Positions 51,162 through 60,593 are shown, counted from the stretch's first letter. The stretch: 64,000 nt of DNA from Rhizobium sp. BK376 (GCF_004341625.1 NZ_SLZG01000019.1:1-64000); one strand, 5' to 3'. Notes: generated by a model not told the origin, from the sequence alone. Translations and numbers: made by a program.

Positions 51162-53153
51162 ATGGCTGACGATTTCAAAGACTTCGACGAGCTCCCGAAA
51201 CGCGGGGACAACCATGAAATCGAGGAAAAGGCCGAGGCTGCATTCCAGAGCCGGGTGACCGAGAGCGGACGCTTCGTGCTGCAGCGTTCGGATCGCAAGG
51301 ACTATGGCACGGATTGCCAGATTGAGATCGTCAATCAGGATCAGGCGTCCAACGTCAGAGTTCATGTCCAACTGAAGGGGACCGAGCGTGCCTTGAATGC
51401 GGATGGCTCACTGAGCATTGAGGTTTCGCGCTCGAACTTCAACTACCTGCTGATGCAGCCGCATAGTTTCTACGCAGCGTACCACGTGCCGACTGGGTCA
51501 CTTCGGATCTGCCATGCCGAGCACGTTGCTCAACAATACGAACACGCTGGAAAGCACTGGTCCCAACAGCGGTCACTGACCGTCACCTTCACCGACGAAC
51601 TAACTCACGAGCGACTGTGCAGGCTGGCTGATCTGGCGGCCTCAGCTGCGCGGACTGGGCGCAATCATCGCCTAAAGCAGATCCGCACGCTTCCTGAAGA
51701 AGTGGCGAGCCAGCTTCGACGAAGTGTCGCTAACGTCCATGTGCCCGCCGACGAGATCGAGGCAGGCCGTCTTCTCGCGAACCTCTACGAGAGCAACGCA
51801 GATGAAATCATCAGCGCGGCGTTTGATCAATTCGCCGCGGTTCTCGGCGCGGATAGCGACGCGCTCGGTTGGGCTTTTATGGCTGAAGTCAATCTCGGAA
51901 TGACTGGATCCGATGCATCGCCGGACCGAATACACGAAGCCATACGCTATTTCAGTGAGCGGGTTGATCAGGGCCGCTACATCGATGGCACTCTTCGGTA
52001 CACGATCGGCAACGGCTTTTCGGCCTTGGGTCAGGAGGCGGAAGCCAAAGAACATTACGAGGCGGCCCTTGCTGATCCTGCTGTGGCACAAGATCCGGCC
52101 CTCGCATCGCAGGTTCACAAGAACCTAGGTTCGAGTTTCGAGCGGCTCGGGAGCGAGGATCTGGCGGTTGAGCACTATCGCGAGGCCCTCCGCCTGAACT
52201 CAAATCTCCCCGAGGCGCATAATGCGCTTGCACATTACCACCTGCGGCGCGGCGAATGGGTGGACGCCCTCGACCATTTCGACGAGGCCGTCTTCACCGA
52301 CGCCCACCTCTCGAAGGCCGCAGCTGTCGAAGGCTGGAAGGCGAATGTCCTATTCAATAATGGAGAAGGTGCAGCCGCGTTTCGTCAGATCAACAGCCTC
52401 CTCCCCCAAGCTAGTGATGAGGCATGGATTTGGCCATTCTCCGCGAGGCTGGTGGCAGCCTTTGGTCGTTCGTCACCGGAACATGCACGCCAGGCACAGT
52501 CTTTCTGGCGCCGCTATCTGGCAGCCTTCCCGGATAACCCGCACGGCACCCGCGAGCTTCTGCTGGCTACCCTATTCTTGCAATCAGAGGGCATCGATAT
52601 CGGCCGGACCTATGCCGATTTTCAAGAAGAGTTCAATAGACGCATCAACCAGGTAGCAGAGCCCGATGAAGTCGCTTTCTTATGGGATCGACTGGGGCAT
52701 TGGGCGCAGGACCAATCGGACTGGGTTGAGGCCGAGCGTTGCTTCCGGAAGGCGTATGACCTTGCCGGCGCGCATTACGGTTATTGTCTCGGGACTGCCT
52801 TGATCGCGCTCGGACGCCACGAGGAGAGCCTTCCAATCATGCGAGAGCAAGCCGAACATATCCAGGGCGACGCGATGAGTTGGTTTCAGTACGGCGTTTC
52901 GAATGCCGAACTCGGTCACTCAGCCACCGCGATCGAAGCCTACGAAAAGGCACTGGCCCTGGACCCCGATTACGATCACGCAATGTTCAACCTCGGCGGC
53001 GTCTACTGGAATCGTCGGGACGTGGGCGCCGCCATAGAAATATGGGAACGTGCCATCGACCGATTCCCAGATCACGAGCTAACCCACAAACTCAGGCACG
53101 ACTTGCCGCAGTTTTTTCCAGCTCCCGCGGAACTTGAACCGGAAGGTAAGTAA
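51162..53153 (+). CDS. DUF4365-TPR defence-type protein
   Basis: The 663-residue protein begins with a DUF4365-like nuclease domain ('EIEEKAEAAFQSRV', 'DRKDYGTDCQIEIV', 'VHVQLKGT'), in which the Asp of 'YGTD' and Q-x-K form a PD-(D/E)XK-like core. From about residue 180 onward it is a series of TPR repeats ('ALGQEAEAKEHYEAALADP', 'LGSEDLAVEHYREALRLN', 'AIEAYEKALALDPDYDHA'). DUF4365-TPR proteins occur in defence islands. It starts after a strong ribosome binding site ('GGAGGGAG') 106 bases beyond the previous gene, so it may have its own promoter. Confidence 0.8.
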   Translation: MADDFKDFDELPKRGDNHEIEEKAEAAFQSRVTESGRFVLQRSDRKDYGTDCQIEIVNQDQASNVRVHVQLKGTERALNADGSLSIEVSRSNFNYLLMQPHSFYAAYHVPTGSLRICHAEHVAQQYEHAGKHWSQQRSLTVTFTDELTHERLCRLADLAASAARTGRNHRLKQIRTLPEEVASQLRRSVANVHVPADEIEAGRLLANLYESNADEIISAAFDQFAAVLGADSDALGWAFMAEVNLGMTGSDASPDRIHEAIRYFSERVDQGRYIDGTLRYTIGNGFSALGQEAEAKEHYEAALADPAVAQDPALASQVHKNLGSSFERLGSEDLAVEHYREALRLNSNLPEAHNALAHYHLRRGEWVDALDHFDEAVFTDAHLSKAAAVEGWKANVLFNNGEGAAAFRQINSLLPQASDEAWIWPFSARLVAAFGRSSPEHARQAQSFWRRYLAAFPDNPHGTRELLLATLFLQSEGIDIGRTYADFQEEFNRRINQVAEPDEVAFLWDRLGHWAQDQSDWVEAERCFRKAYDLAGAHYGYCLGTALIALGRHEESLPIMREQAEHIQGDAMSWFQYGVSNAELGHSATAIEAYEKALALDPDYDHAMFNLGGVYWNRRDVGAAIEIWERAIDRFPDHELTHKLRHDLPQFFPAPAELEPEGK

Positions 53154-53248
53154 ACGTTCTAATGGCGCAGTGGTTACTCGCCGCCAGTGCCTAAATCGCC
53201 GGGCAAATTAGCCTGATCCCCTTCTGCTTTTTACGAAACACCCTTGTC

Positions 53249-53268
53249 CACTATACGCCCGGATAGTG
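53249..53268. terminator. Weak hairpin after DUF4365-TPR gene
   Basis: CACTAT (53249-53254) pairs with ATAGTG (53263-53268) across an 8-base loop; there is no T-run, so termination is uncertain. Confidence 0.3.
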
Positions 53269-53320
53269 TGCTTTCGAGCAAATCTCGCCTAGGTTTGTCC
53301 GATCACGGTCAACTGCGTTG

Positions 53321-53647
53321 ATGGCAATGGCAACGAATAACGAGAATGCGGGTCGCGACCTCTCGCAGCTTATCCTCGGAACCTTTCTGCTTCTGTCGGC
53401 CGGGGTGTTTCTGTCTGAAATCTTGGACTTCATCGAAACGGGAACGTGGACGAGCATGTCACTCATGGCGTTCATTGATCTTCTGACTGAGGACGGAGAG
53501 GTAGCGGGTGCCCGATCAGCACTCTTGGGCCTCCGGTTTGTTCTCAGCTTGGTGCCCGTGCTCCCTGTGTTTCTGATGTCGTGCCTCATAGCGCTAGTCT
53601 GGAACCCGATCGGCGATTACCGACGATCACCTCGCGACGTCGAGTGA
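53321..53647 (+). CDS. Small two-TM membrane protein
   Basis: The 108-residue product has two hydrophobic helices ('LSQLILGTFLLLSAGVFLS' near 15-34 and 'FVLSLVPVLPVFLMSCLIAL' near 74-93) with a short loop between. I use ATG 53321; a TTG lies one codon upstream. No family is recognised. It stands alone at the end of the defence cluster and could be part of it. Confidence 0.55.
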   Translation: MAMATNNENAGRDLSQLILGTFLLLSAGVFLSEILDFIETGTWTSMSLMAFIDLLTEDGEVAGARSALLGLRFVLSLVPVLPVFLMSCLIALVWNPIGDYRRSPRDVE

Positions 53648-53892
53648 CGCTTTGGCCAATCGTGGCCGACATTCTGGGTGCGCCCAGAGCCTACAATTGG
53701 GCTCAAATCCTGGTGTCGATCGGCATTGCAGTCAATCTCCATTTCGTACAATGAGGATCGCTGTCGGCGCGACTTACGTCAAATCGCGATATCTTTCGCT
53801 CTGCGCCGGAAACCATACGGACGTATGGGCTCCCTTTCCTTCCGAACCGCGCTATGTTCCGAGATCAGCTTTCGAAAGCCCAGAGATCGCTC

Positions 53893-54897
53893 ATGAAACG
53901 AGTTGGCTTCATTGTCAGTCCGAACTTCCAGATGATGAGCCTCGCCGCCCTCCCGGTCTTCGAGTTCGCCAACCGCGTCATGGAGCGGCCGTTCTATGAA
54001 CTCGAGGTGCTGTCGGAGTCCGGTGGGCTCGTCAAGTCGTCGTTCGGAGTGGCAATCGATACAAAGCCGTTCGACGATCCCGAGTTCGACACCCTGCTTG
54101 TCGGGGGCGGCACCGAGATCGAGCCAACCAGCCCGAAACTCCTTTCCTTTCTGGGCAAAGCACGCGCTTCCTCGAGAAGGATCGCATCGATTTGCGCAGG
54201 CGCGTTCGTTCTGGCTGATGCGGGCCTGCTCGACGGCCGCAGCGCGACCACTCACTGGTACAACGTGCCGGAGTTCGAGAAGCGCTATCCGGGCGTCCGC
54301 ATGGAAGGCGACAAGATCTTCGTCGTCGACGGCCCGATCTGGAGTTCCGCTGGCATGAGTTCCGGCATCGATCTCGCTCTTGCCCTCGTGGAAAGCGATA
54401 TCGGTGCCGAGGCGACGAAGATGATCGCCAAGCTACTGGTCGTCTACCATCGCCGCCTCGGAGGACAACTGCAGTTCTCGGCCATGCTCGATATGGAGCC
54501 GAAAACTGATCGCATCCAGCGCGCCCTCGTCTTCGCAAGGTCGAACCTGACAGGGGATCTCTCTGTCGAGCGCCTTGCCGAAGCCGCTAGCCTGAGTGTC
54601 CGGCAGTTCAATCGCGCGTTCCAAGCGGAAATCGGTCAGACCCCTGCGCGCGCCGTCGAAGCTCTGCGTGTCGAGGCCGCGCGCCTTCTCTTGGAAGGCG
54701 GCAGGTTGCAGATGGAGCAAATTGCGGAGCAGACGGGACTTGGAGACGCCGAGAGAATGCGGCGTTCGTTCCTCAAGATCTACGGGACAACGCCTCAGAC
54801 AATACGCCGGAATGCCAGATCGTCGGATGAAATCTTCGATCTGGCCAGCATGAGACCGAACGCGGTCAGATTACGCGTCGATCTCGCGAACGCGTAG
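53893..54897 (+). CDS. GlxA-family regulator (PfpI + AraC HTH)
   Basis: The 334-residue protein (start ATG 53893, 'MKRVGFIVSPNF') has an N-terminal DJ-1/PfpI domain with 'ASICAGAFVLADAGLLDGR' (Cys elbow) and a C-terminal AraC-type HTH ('LSVERLAEAASLSVRQFNRA' and the second helix 'QIAEQTGLGDAERMRRSF'). GlxA proteins sense small molecules and activate nearby genes. No obvious target operon adjoins on the same strand; the gene faces the secreted protein downstream. Confidence 0.9.
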   Translation: MKRVGFIVSPNFQMMSLAALPVFEFANRVMERPFYELEVLSESGGLVKSSFGVAIDTKPFDDPEFDTLLVGGGTEIEPTSPKLLSFLGKARASSRRIASICAGAFVLADAGLLDGRSATTHWYNVPEFEKRYPGVRMEGDKIFVVDGPIWSSAGMSSGIDLALALVESDIGAEATKMIAKLLVVYHRRLGGQLQFSAMLDMEPKTDRIQRALVFARSNLTGDLSVERLAEAASLSVRQFNRAFQAEIGQTPARAVEALRVEAARLLLEGGRLQMEQIAEQTGLGDAERMRRSFLKIYGTTPQTIRRNARSSDEIFDLASMRPNAVRLRVDLANA

Positions 54898-54952
54898 TTC
54901 AAGATCCTTCTATCAGCCGGCGTAACCTGCCCGAACGATGCCTTCCTCAACA

Positions 54953-55612
54953 TCAACAGTCCTCACAGGATCTTCCCGTTAATTCCGCATAGGTCTTCAC
55001 ACCCAAGAGCGGCGCTATCTCGACAGATTCGCCCGGCTGACTCGAAAGGAAGAGTTCGGCGCCTAACCTGTTCGATCCCAGGCCATCGGCGACGATAGCG
55101 AACTGGGTCCGTTTGCCACCGGCCGGATCGACTGTACCTGTAAAGAGGACCGTCTTTCCAAGCGCGCGGTACTTTGCTGCGAACGACTGGTCCACGACAC
55201 ATTCGAATAGCAGTTCCGATTTGCAGTCGTCGGCGCCCGACGACCCACTCGACAACGTGCCGTCGGAGCGAACCCTCTGCTGAGTCACCGGATCAACGAG
55301 GGCTGACCCGGTGACCTCGAATTCGACCTGGGCGCACTTCACGGCCTCCTCCCCGGTGATCGGAGCATCTGTGTGGATCACATGAGCCGTGCCGGTTTGT
55401 GCATTGAAGTAGACGAGCGCGCCGCCCATTTTCCCCGATGCCGACTTCCTATCAGCTATTATCGCCAGATGCTCTCCAGCCGGTCCGACGATCGCTCCGA
55501 TCTCCGATCGTGTATGGCAGCGGGCTTCGGCCGCTGCCACGCTCAGGTCGAACAGGAAGAGGGTGGAGGCGAAGGCGCATAGCACGATCACAAGTGCAGT
55601 GGCGGTGCTCAT
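54953..55612 (-). CDS. Exported hypothetical protein
   Basis: The 219-residue product has an N-terminal signal peptide ('ALVIVLCAFASTLFLFDLSV', cut near residue 28) and then a beta-rich domain with Cys residues, ending 'SCEDC'. The composition suits a periplasmic or surface protein. It is not in a family I can name. The upstream neighbour is the carbonic anhydrase gene, same strand, 26 bases away, so they may be co-transcribed. Confidence 0.65.
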   Translation of the reverse strand: MSTATALVIVLCAFASTLFLFDLSVAAAEARCHTRSEIGAIVGPAGEHLAIIADRKSASGKMGGALVYFNAQTGTAHVIHTDAPITGEEAVKCAQVEFEVTGSALVDPVTQQRVRSDGTLSSGSSGADDCKSELLFECVVDQSFAAKYRALGKTVLFTGTVDPAGGKRTQFAIVADGLGSNRLGAELFLSSQPGESVEIAPLLGVKTYAELTGRSCEDC

Positions 55613-55638
55613 CTCAAACTCCCTTCAAATTTCGGTCT

Positions 55639-56175
55639 TCAGTCACGCAGCCTAGATGGCGGCACAACGGTCTCGGTCTTTCCAGTGGCGACGTCGTACA
55701 CAAGACCTGCAACGGTGAAGCCTGACGGCACGGCCGATGCGCCCTTCAGTGCCTTCACGTCGATCTCTACCGCCTTATACGGGTCCATGACCGCGAGATC
55801 TTCGAGCGTTTCCGTTGGAACCTGCATGTACTTGGCGAGCAAGTCGGGAGCGTGCTTGTAGCATCCCCGGATGCCGCAATCGGTGTGATGGAGGACGACA
55901 AGGTTCCAGCCTTCGCCGACTTCCTTTCCGGCGACCTTCGCCACCGTTCCCAGGATATCGATGGTTTCGACGATCTCCTCGTTGACGCGGCCGCCGACGT
56001 TGCGGATGACCGCTGCCTCGCCCTGTTCGAGCTTGAAGATCTCGACCGGATCGACGCGGGGGTCAACACAGCCGATGATGACGGCTCGCTTGTGTGGAAG
56101 CATCTTAAGTTCGGGTTGGAATTTCTCGGCTGCGAACTCGGCATTACGTGTCGCCAGCGATTCAAAATAGGTCAT
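55639..56175 (-). CDS. Beta-carbonic anhydrase
   Basis: The 178-residue protein has the beta-class zinc site: C36 and D38/R40 in 'GCVDPRVDP', H97 and C100 in 'HHTDCG'. It interconverts CO2 and bicarbonate in the cytosol. The sequence is of the small plant/bacterial type, and all ligands and the Asp-Arg pair are present. It is followed by the exported protein gene. Confidence 0.92.
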   Translation of the reverse strand: MTYFESLATRNAEFAAEKFQPELKMLPHKRAVIIGCVDPRVDPVEIFKLEQGEAAVIRNVGGRVNEEIVETIDILGTVAKVAGKEVGEGWNLVVLHHTDCGIRGCYKHAPDLLAKYMQVPTETLEDLAVMDPYKAVEIDVKALKGASAVPSGFTVAGLVYDVATGKTETVVPPSRLRD

Positions 56176-56279
56176 TTTTCCCTCCTCGGGATTGGATTGG
56201 CGCGCAGTCCGGCTGCCAAGATGCGGTTCTGGATGTACGGGTTTCTAAGGAACGGCGTACGCCGCCCGCGTGATATCGG

Positions 56280-57161
56280 CTATTGCTTCGCGTTCAGGAC
56301 GTCGGCGTGGAGCTTTGCGTATTCGCCGACCGTCATCGGGCGCTTGCCCGTAATGAGCTCGATGTTGTTGTCGGCACCGGACATATGACCGTGCTGGTAG
56401 TCGAGCATCGCGCCGCTGAAGTGCTGCAGGACGTATTGTGGGACGCCCATCTGCTTGAGCGAGGCGATGTATTCCTCGATCGGCAGATCCTGGAAGACGA
56501 TCTTCCGACCAAGAGCTTCGGAAAGTTCAGCGGCCATCTGCTCGTGATCCATTTCGACGGGACCTGACAGCGGGATTGTCTTGCCGATGTGACCTTCCGG
56601 ATTCTTTAGCAGGGCTGCAATGGCGCGAGCCTGGTCAGCCGCTGCGATCGGCGAATGGCGCCCCTTTCCGACTGGCATCCTCAGGACGCCCTGCTGGACG
56701 AACGGCAGCTGCCACGGATAGAGGAGCCATTCGAGGAAGTAAGTCGGACGCAAATGAATGACCGGAATACCCGACCAGTTGAAGACCTGCTCGGAAATGT
56801 AAGTGTCCCTGCAGGAGTCGCTCGTCGAGTTGCGGTCGGCGGAGCGCTGCGAGAGATTGAGGACGGCCTTCATCCCTGCTTCCTTTGCCGCCAGGGCGAA
56901 ATTGACGGTCGCGTTGATCAGTCCCGGCGCGACGGGCCAGACGAAATATGCCGCCTCGGCGCCTTCGAGAGCGGAAACCAGCGTGTTGATGTCGTTCAGG
57001 TCGCCAACGACGACTTCGGCACCCTGTTTGGCGAGAGCGTCGGACCGCTCGTCGATCTTGCGGACCATCGCGCGGACGTCGAGGCCCACTGCGAGAGATT
57101 CCTTTACAGCCGCGCGACCGGTATCGCCTGCGGCGCCTGTGATGAGTACTTTCTTGGACAT
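56280..57161 (-). CDS. NmrA-like NAD(P)H-dependent reductase
   Basis: From ATG 57161 the product is 293 residues and starts 'KKVLITGAAGDTGRAAVKE', the Rossmann dinucleotide loop of NmrA/quinone-reductase-like proteins, followed by 'EVVVGDLNDINTLVSALEG'. The frame stays open upstream to 57308 but those residues do not fit. It probably reduces a small substrate with NADPH or senses the NADP ratio. It is divergent from a LysR regulator, the usual layout for LysR targets. Confidence 0.85.
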   Translation of the reverse strand: MSKKVLITGAAGDTGRAAVKESLAVGLDVRAMVRKIDERSDALAKQGAEVVVGDLNDINTLVSALEGAEAAYFVWPVAPGLINATVNFALAAKEAGMKAVLNLSQRSADRNSTSDSCRDTYISEQVFNWSGIPVIHLRPTYFLEWLLYPWQLPFVQQGVLRMPVGKGRHSPIAAADQARAIAALLKNPEGHIGKTIPLSGPVEMDHEQMAAELSEALGRKIVFQDLPIEEYIASLKQMGVPQYVLQHFSGAMLDYQHGHMSGADNNIELITGKRPMTVGEYAKLHADVLNAKQ

Positions 57162-57382
57162 GGTTGGAGATCCTTCGGAATCGAGGGTTCGGTTGCTCGG
57201 TGCTGATGTTGTTCCGAATCCTGTTACCTCCTGAGGCGCTTCAGGATCCGATGGAGTAAAGATGCTCGCGTCCCCGCCTATGCGGTAGTCGTCCATTTGT
57301 GCTAACATCTATCTCGATCCAGCATTAATGACGCCAGAACGACATCGTCTGCGGGATTCGTGGGCTTGTTTTGATCGCTCTT

Positions 57383-58324
57383 ATGTCGATGGCGCATGAA
57401 AGCGCCGCTTCCGGGCGAAGCAAGGAAATCGCATTGAAGGACATACAGACCCTGCGTCTCTACACTCGCGTGGCGCGGCTTGGCAGTTTCTCGGCAGCAG
57501 CGCGGGAAAGTGGAATGGTGCAGTCCCAGGTCTCGCGCATGGTTGCCGATCTCGAGGCTTCTCTGGGCGTCAGGCTGCTTGCGCGAACCACCAGAGCGGT
57601 CGCGCCCACGGAAGCCGGGATCGAGTTCCTCGCGCGCATGGAACCAATCCTTGCGGCGCTTGACGACGCAGAGAACAGCGTCCGCGAAACGGGCGAACTG
57701 CGAGGTCGGCTGCGGGTGGGTATGCCTTCCACGATGGGCAACAGGGTCGTTATCCCTCGTCTCTCCACGTTCGCGGAGCGTCATCCCAAGCTGCACATCG
57801 AGCTGCTTCTGGACGATACCTGGCAGGACATGGTCCGCGAGGCCGTTGATGTGGGGATCCGCGTCGGTGAGTTGCCGGACGCGACGGGCACGGCTCGTGT
57901 CGTGGGCACCATGCAGAGGGTCGTAGTGGCGGCCCCGTCCTATCTTTCTCGCAATGGAAGCCCTGAGCATCCGAACGATCTTACCGTGCATCGAATCCTT
58001 GCGGGTCCTGCCGCCACGCAGGCTTCGTCGTGGAAGTTCGAGCGTGACGGAGTGATCGTCCCGGTCGAACTCGACCCCTATCTTTCCGTCAACGACACCG
58101 AAGGCGCTCTCACGGCGGCGGTCAATGGTCTTGGCATAACGTCCACGACCTCCTGGGCATGCCGTGAGGAGATCGACCGCGGACGTCTTGTCAGGTTGCT
58201 TCCGGACTGGAAGACGGCCAGCATGCCGGTCCACGCATATTTCCCGGCCGGACGGGCGACGCGCCTGTCTGCTAGATCCTTCGTGGACTTCCTGGTCGAG
58301 GAGCTGGCAACGCATCCTGTCTGA
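57383..58324 (+). CDS. LysR-family transcriptional regulator
   Basis: The about 313-residue protein has the N-terminal LysR HTH ('TRVARLGSFSAAARESGMVQ', 'SQVSRMVADLEASLGVRLL') and a C-terminal effector domain. It is divergent from the NmrA-like reductase gene, with about 220 bases between, so it probably regulates that gene. I start at ATG 57383; a TTG lies 12 bases upstream. Effector unknown. Confidence 0.9.
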   Translation: MSMAHESAASGRSKEIALKDIQTLRLYTRVARLGSFSAAARESGMVQSQVSRMVADLEASLGVRLLARTTRAVAPTEAGIEFLARMEPILAALDDAENSVRETGELRGRLRVGMPSTMGNRVVIPRLSTFAERHPKLHIELLLDDTWQDMVREAVDVGIRVGELPDATGTARVVGTMQRVVVAAPSYLSRNGSPEHPNDLTVHRILAGPAATQASSWKFERDGVIVPVELDPYLSVNDTEGALTAAVNGLGITSTTSWACREEIDRGRLVRLLPDWKTASMPVHAYFPAGRATRLSARSFVDFLVEELATHPV

Positions 58325-58610
58325 CCTCCCTGCATGCAATGGGCGCATTAGGACGCCGCTGCATGCGAAGACGCTACCTATCCATGAAGATGGCTGGACG
58401 CCGGATATCTAGCGCTCGGCTTGGTCACATAAGCGCTTCGGTCCGGACTGATCGGTTGAGCGCAAAACGGCAGCTATCTCTCGCTGTGACCATACATTTG
58501 TATAGGTGGCAGATCCGCTGAACCACGCAGACAATCCCGCGAAACGAATACCCGGGAACGAACGCGGATACGGCGGGCCAAATTCGCGTCCGGCAGTATT
58601 GGAGGGCGAA

Positions 58611-59240
58611 ATGTCAGACCATCACCACGACCACGAGCACACGGAACCCCCGTCCGAGCTTGAGCTTCGGGTAAAGGCGCTCGAATCCCTACTCGTCGAA
58701 AAGAAGCTGGTCGATCCTGCAGGTCTCGATGCCATCGTCGACGCGTATGAAAACAGGATCGGTCCCCGTAACGGCGCCGCGGTCGTCGCCAGGGCGTGGG
58801 AAGATCCGGAGTTCAAGAAGCGCCTTCTGTCCAGCGAGAGCACGGCGGCAATCGCCGAACTCGGCTTCTCCGGACTTCAGGGCGAGGACATGGCGGTGGT
58901 GGAAAATACGCCGACTGTCCATAACCTGATCGTCTGCACGCTGTGCTCCTGCTATCCGTGGCCGCTGCTCGGTCTCCCGCCGTCCTGGTACAAATCCGCC
59001 CCGTATCGCTCCCGAGCTGTCATCGATCCGCGCGGCGTCCTCAAAGAAATGGGTGTCGAAATCCCGGCGCACAAGGAAATCCGGGTCTGGGACAGCACAG
59101 CCGAGACGCGCTATCTCGTGCTTCCCGAACGTCCTGGAGGCACTGACGGCTGGGGCGAAAACCATCTCGCCGAGCTCGTCACTAGGGATTCGATGATCGG
59201 CGTGGGCTTTCCCAAAGATGCCGAATGGAACCATTGCTAG
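58611..59240 (+). CDS. nthA: Nitrile hydratase alpha subunit, Co-type
   Basis: From ATG 58611 (with 'GGAGGGCG' before it) the product is 209 residues. The metal-binding claw 'VCTLCSC' (C109, C112, C114) has Thr after the first Cys, which marks the cobalt-type enzyme; iron types have CSLCSC. Nitrile hydratase adds water to nitriles to make amides. The N-terminus is His-rich, and 'YPWPLLGLPPSWYKS' is a family hallmark. It begins a five-gene operon with the beta subunit halves, the activator and CbtB. The upstream part of the open frame to 58506 is not included. Confidence 0.93.
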   Translation: MSDHHHDHEHTEPPSELELRVKALESLLVEKKLVDPAGLDAIVDAYENRIGPRNGAAVVARAWEDPEFKKRLLSSESTAAIAELGFSGLQGEDMAVVENTPTVHNLIVCTLCSCYPWPLLGLPPSWYKSAPYRSRAVIDPRGVLKEMGVEIPAHKEIRVWDSTAETRYLVLPERPGGTDGWGENHLAELVTRDSMIGVGFPKDAEWNHC

Positions 59241-59249
59241 GAGGCAACG

Positions 59250-59561
59250 ATGAACGGTGTCCATGACATGGGCGGCATGCACGGCCTTGGCCCAATCGTT
59301 CACACTCCCGAAGAGCCCGTGTTCTTCAACGAGTGGGAGGGTCGCGTGTTCGCGATGCTCGTTTCCGTGAACGGCGTCGGCCATTTCAACACTGACGAAT
59401 TCCGGCACGCGATGGAGCGCATGCATCCAGTCGAATACATGACCGTGAGCTACTACGAACACTGGCTGCATGCCACCGAGACGCTGCTCCAGGAGAAGGG
59501 AACGATTACGGCCGAAGAGCTGAAAGCAGCACTGGCCAAGGTGAAGGAAGCGCACGCATGA
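59250..59561 (+). CDS. Nitrile hydratase beta subunit, N-terminal half
   Basis: The 103-residue protein begins 'MNGVHDMGGMHGLGPI', the conserved start of the beta subunit, with 'NEWEGRVFAMLV' and a C-terminal helix. A normal beta subunit has about 220-230 residues; here the C-terminal half is a separate gene. It starts nine bases after nthA and overlaps the next gene by four bases, so the halves would be made together. Confidence 0.9.
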   Translation: MNGVHDMGGMHGLGPIVHTPEEPVFFNEWEGRVFAMLVSVNGVGHFNTDEFRHAMERMHPVEYMTVSYYEHWLHATETLLQEKGTITAEELKAALAKVKEAHA

Positions 59562-59926
59562 CCCTGCCCGTTCTCACAGCCGACATCGTGCCGTTCGCAC
59601 TCAGCCGCGGCACACCCACCAAGGTCGATCTGCCAATCGAACCAGCGTTCGTGGTCGGTCAACGTATCCGGACGAAGACGATCCAGCCGCTCGGCCACAC
59701 GAGACTGGTTCGCTATGCCCGTGGCCGCGAAGGTGTGATCGCGGCAGATCTCGGTGTCTTCACCCTTCCGGACACGATGGCCCACGGCGACATTCAGTCT
59801 CCGCAGCACGTCTACAGCGTCAGCTTTACCGCCCAGGAGCTCTGGGGACCGAACGCGGATCCTCTGAACACGCTCCGGCTCGGACTTTGGGAAGAATACC
59901 TCGAACCGATCGAAGGAGCCGCCTGA
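59558..59926 (+). CDS. Nitrile hydratase beta subunit, C-terminal half
   Basis: The 122-residue protein is the SH3-like C-terminal half of the beta subunit ('FVVGQRIRTK', 'GHTRLVRYARGREGVI', 'YSVSFTAQELWG', 'LWEEYL'). With the preceding gene it gives 225 residues, a normal beta subunit length. The overlap ATGA at 59558-59561 suggests coupled translation. The first codons encode 'TLPVLTADIVPF', so it looks like a true start and not a frameshift. Confidence 0.9.
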   Translation: MTLPVLTADIVPFALSRGTPTKVDLPIEPAFVVGQRIRTKTIQPLGHTRLVRYARGREGVIAADLGVFTLPDTMAHGDIQSPQHVYSVSFTAQELWGPNADPLNTLRLGLWEEYLEPIEGAA

Positions 59927-60366
59927 TGATGACCGACTCCAAACGGCTCCCGACTCCAAACGGTGGCAAGCCGTTCGAGCACCCCTCGCACGCCCAGGCG
60001 TTTGCCATGGTGGTGCGTCTGAATGAAACCGGGCTCTTTGCCTGGGACGAATGGGTCGAGGTTTTGAGCGATGAGATCGCGCGCTCCCCTGTGACACCCG
60101 ACGAGACTGCCGATCAGGCCTACTACAGACAGTGGGTATCAGCGATCGACCGCCTTCTGATCTCGCTGGGCGTCCTGACTGAGGGCGATATGACGGAGCG
60201 CGCGGCCGTTTGGCGCCAAGCATATCTGAACACGCCACATGGTGAACCTGTCGCTTTGGCGAACGCCACCTGCGCTCCCCGGCACACCCACCATCATTCG
60301 CGAGTACGCGGCCCGATCGCAGTCAGCACGGCTAGCGTTCAAGCCCCCGAAACCAGTACGGCATAG
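59926..60366 (+). CDS. Nitrile hydratase activator (P14K-like)
   Basis: From ATG 59926 the 146-residue product has 'GGKPFEHPSHAQAFAMVV' and 'NETGLFAWDEWVEVLSDE', as in nitrile hydratase accessory proteins that share the beta-subunit N-terminal fold and help insert cobalt. It carries a C-terminal tail with 'CAPRHTHHHS', His and Cys rich, which could bind metal. Its start overlaps the beta-subunit stop. The longer frame upstream is read in another phase. Confidence 0.85.
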   Translation: MMTDSKRLPTPNGGKPFEHPSHAQAFAMVVRLNETGLFAWDEWVEVLSDEIARSPVTPDETADQAYYRQWVSAIDRLLISLGVLTEGDMTERAAVWRQAYLNTPHGEPVALANATCAPRHTHHHSRVRGPIAVSTASVQAPETSTA

Positions 60367-60377
60367 GAGACGACATC

Positions 60378-60593
60378 ATGACGGAAGCTATCGCCATACC
60401 AGTCGCAGGCACCCTGCCCGCCCCTGTACCGATCCGCGAGCTGATCCCTTGGGCCATCTTCGGCGGCCTGCTCTTCATGCTCGCCATCTACTTCGTCGGC
60501 ACCGAGGAAGGCGCCACCGCCGTCTTCGACAGCACGTACGTGCATGAATTCGTTCACGACGGACGCCACCTGCTCGGCTTTCCCTGCCACTAA
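60378..60593 (+). CDS. cbtB: CbtB-like cobalt transporter subunit
   Basis: The 71-residue protein has one membrane helix ('IPWAIFGGLLFMLAIYFVG') and the CbtB C-terminal motif 'HEFVHDGRHLLGFPCH', with His and Cys as cobalt ligands. CbtB usually pairs with CbtA in cobalt uptake, but no CbtA follows here. It lies 11 bases behind the activator gene of a cobalt-type nitrile hydratase, which explains its presence. Confidence 0.85.
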   Translation: MTEAIAIPVAGTLPAPVPIRELIPWAIFGGLLFMLAIYFVGTEEGATAVFDSTYVHEFVHDGRHLLGFPCH

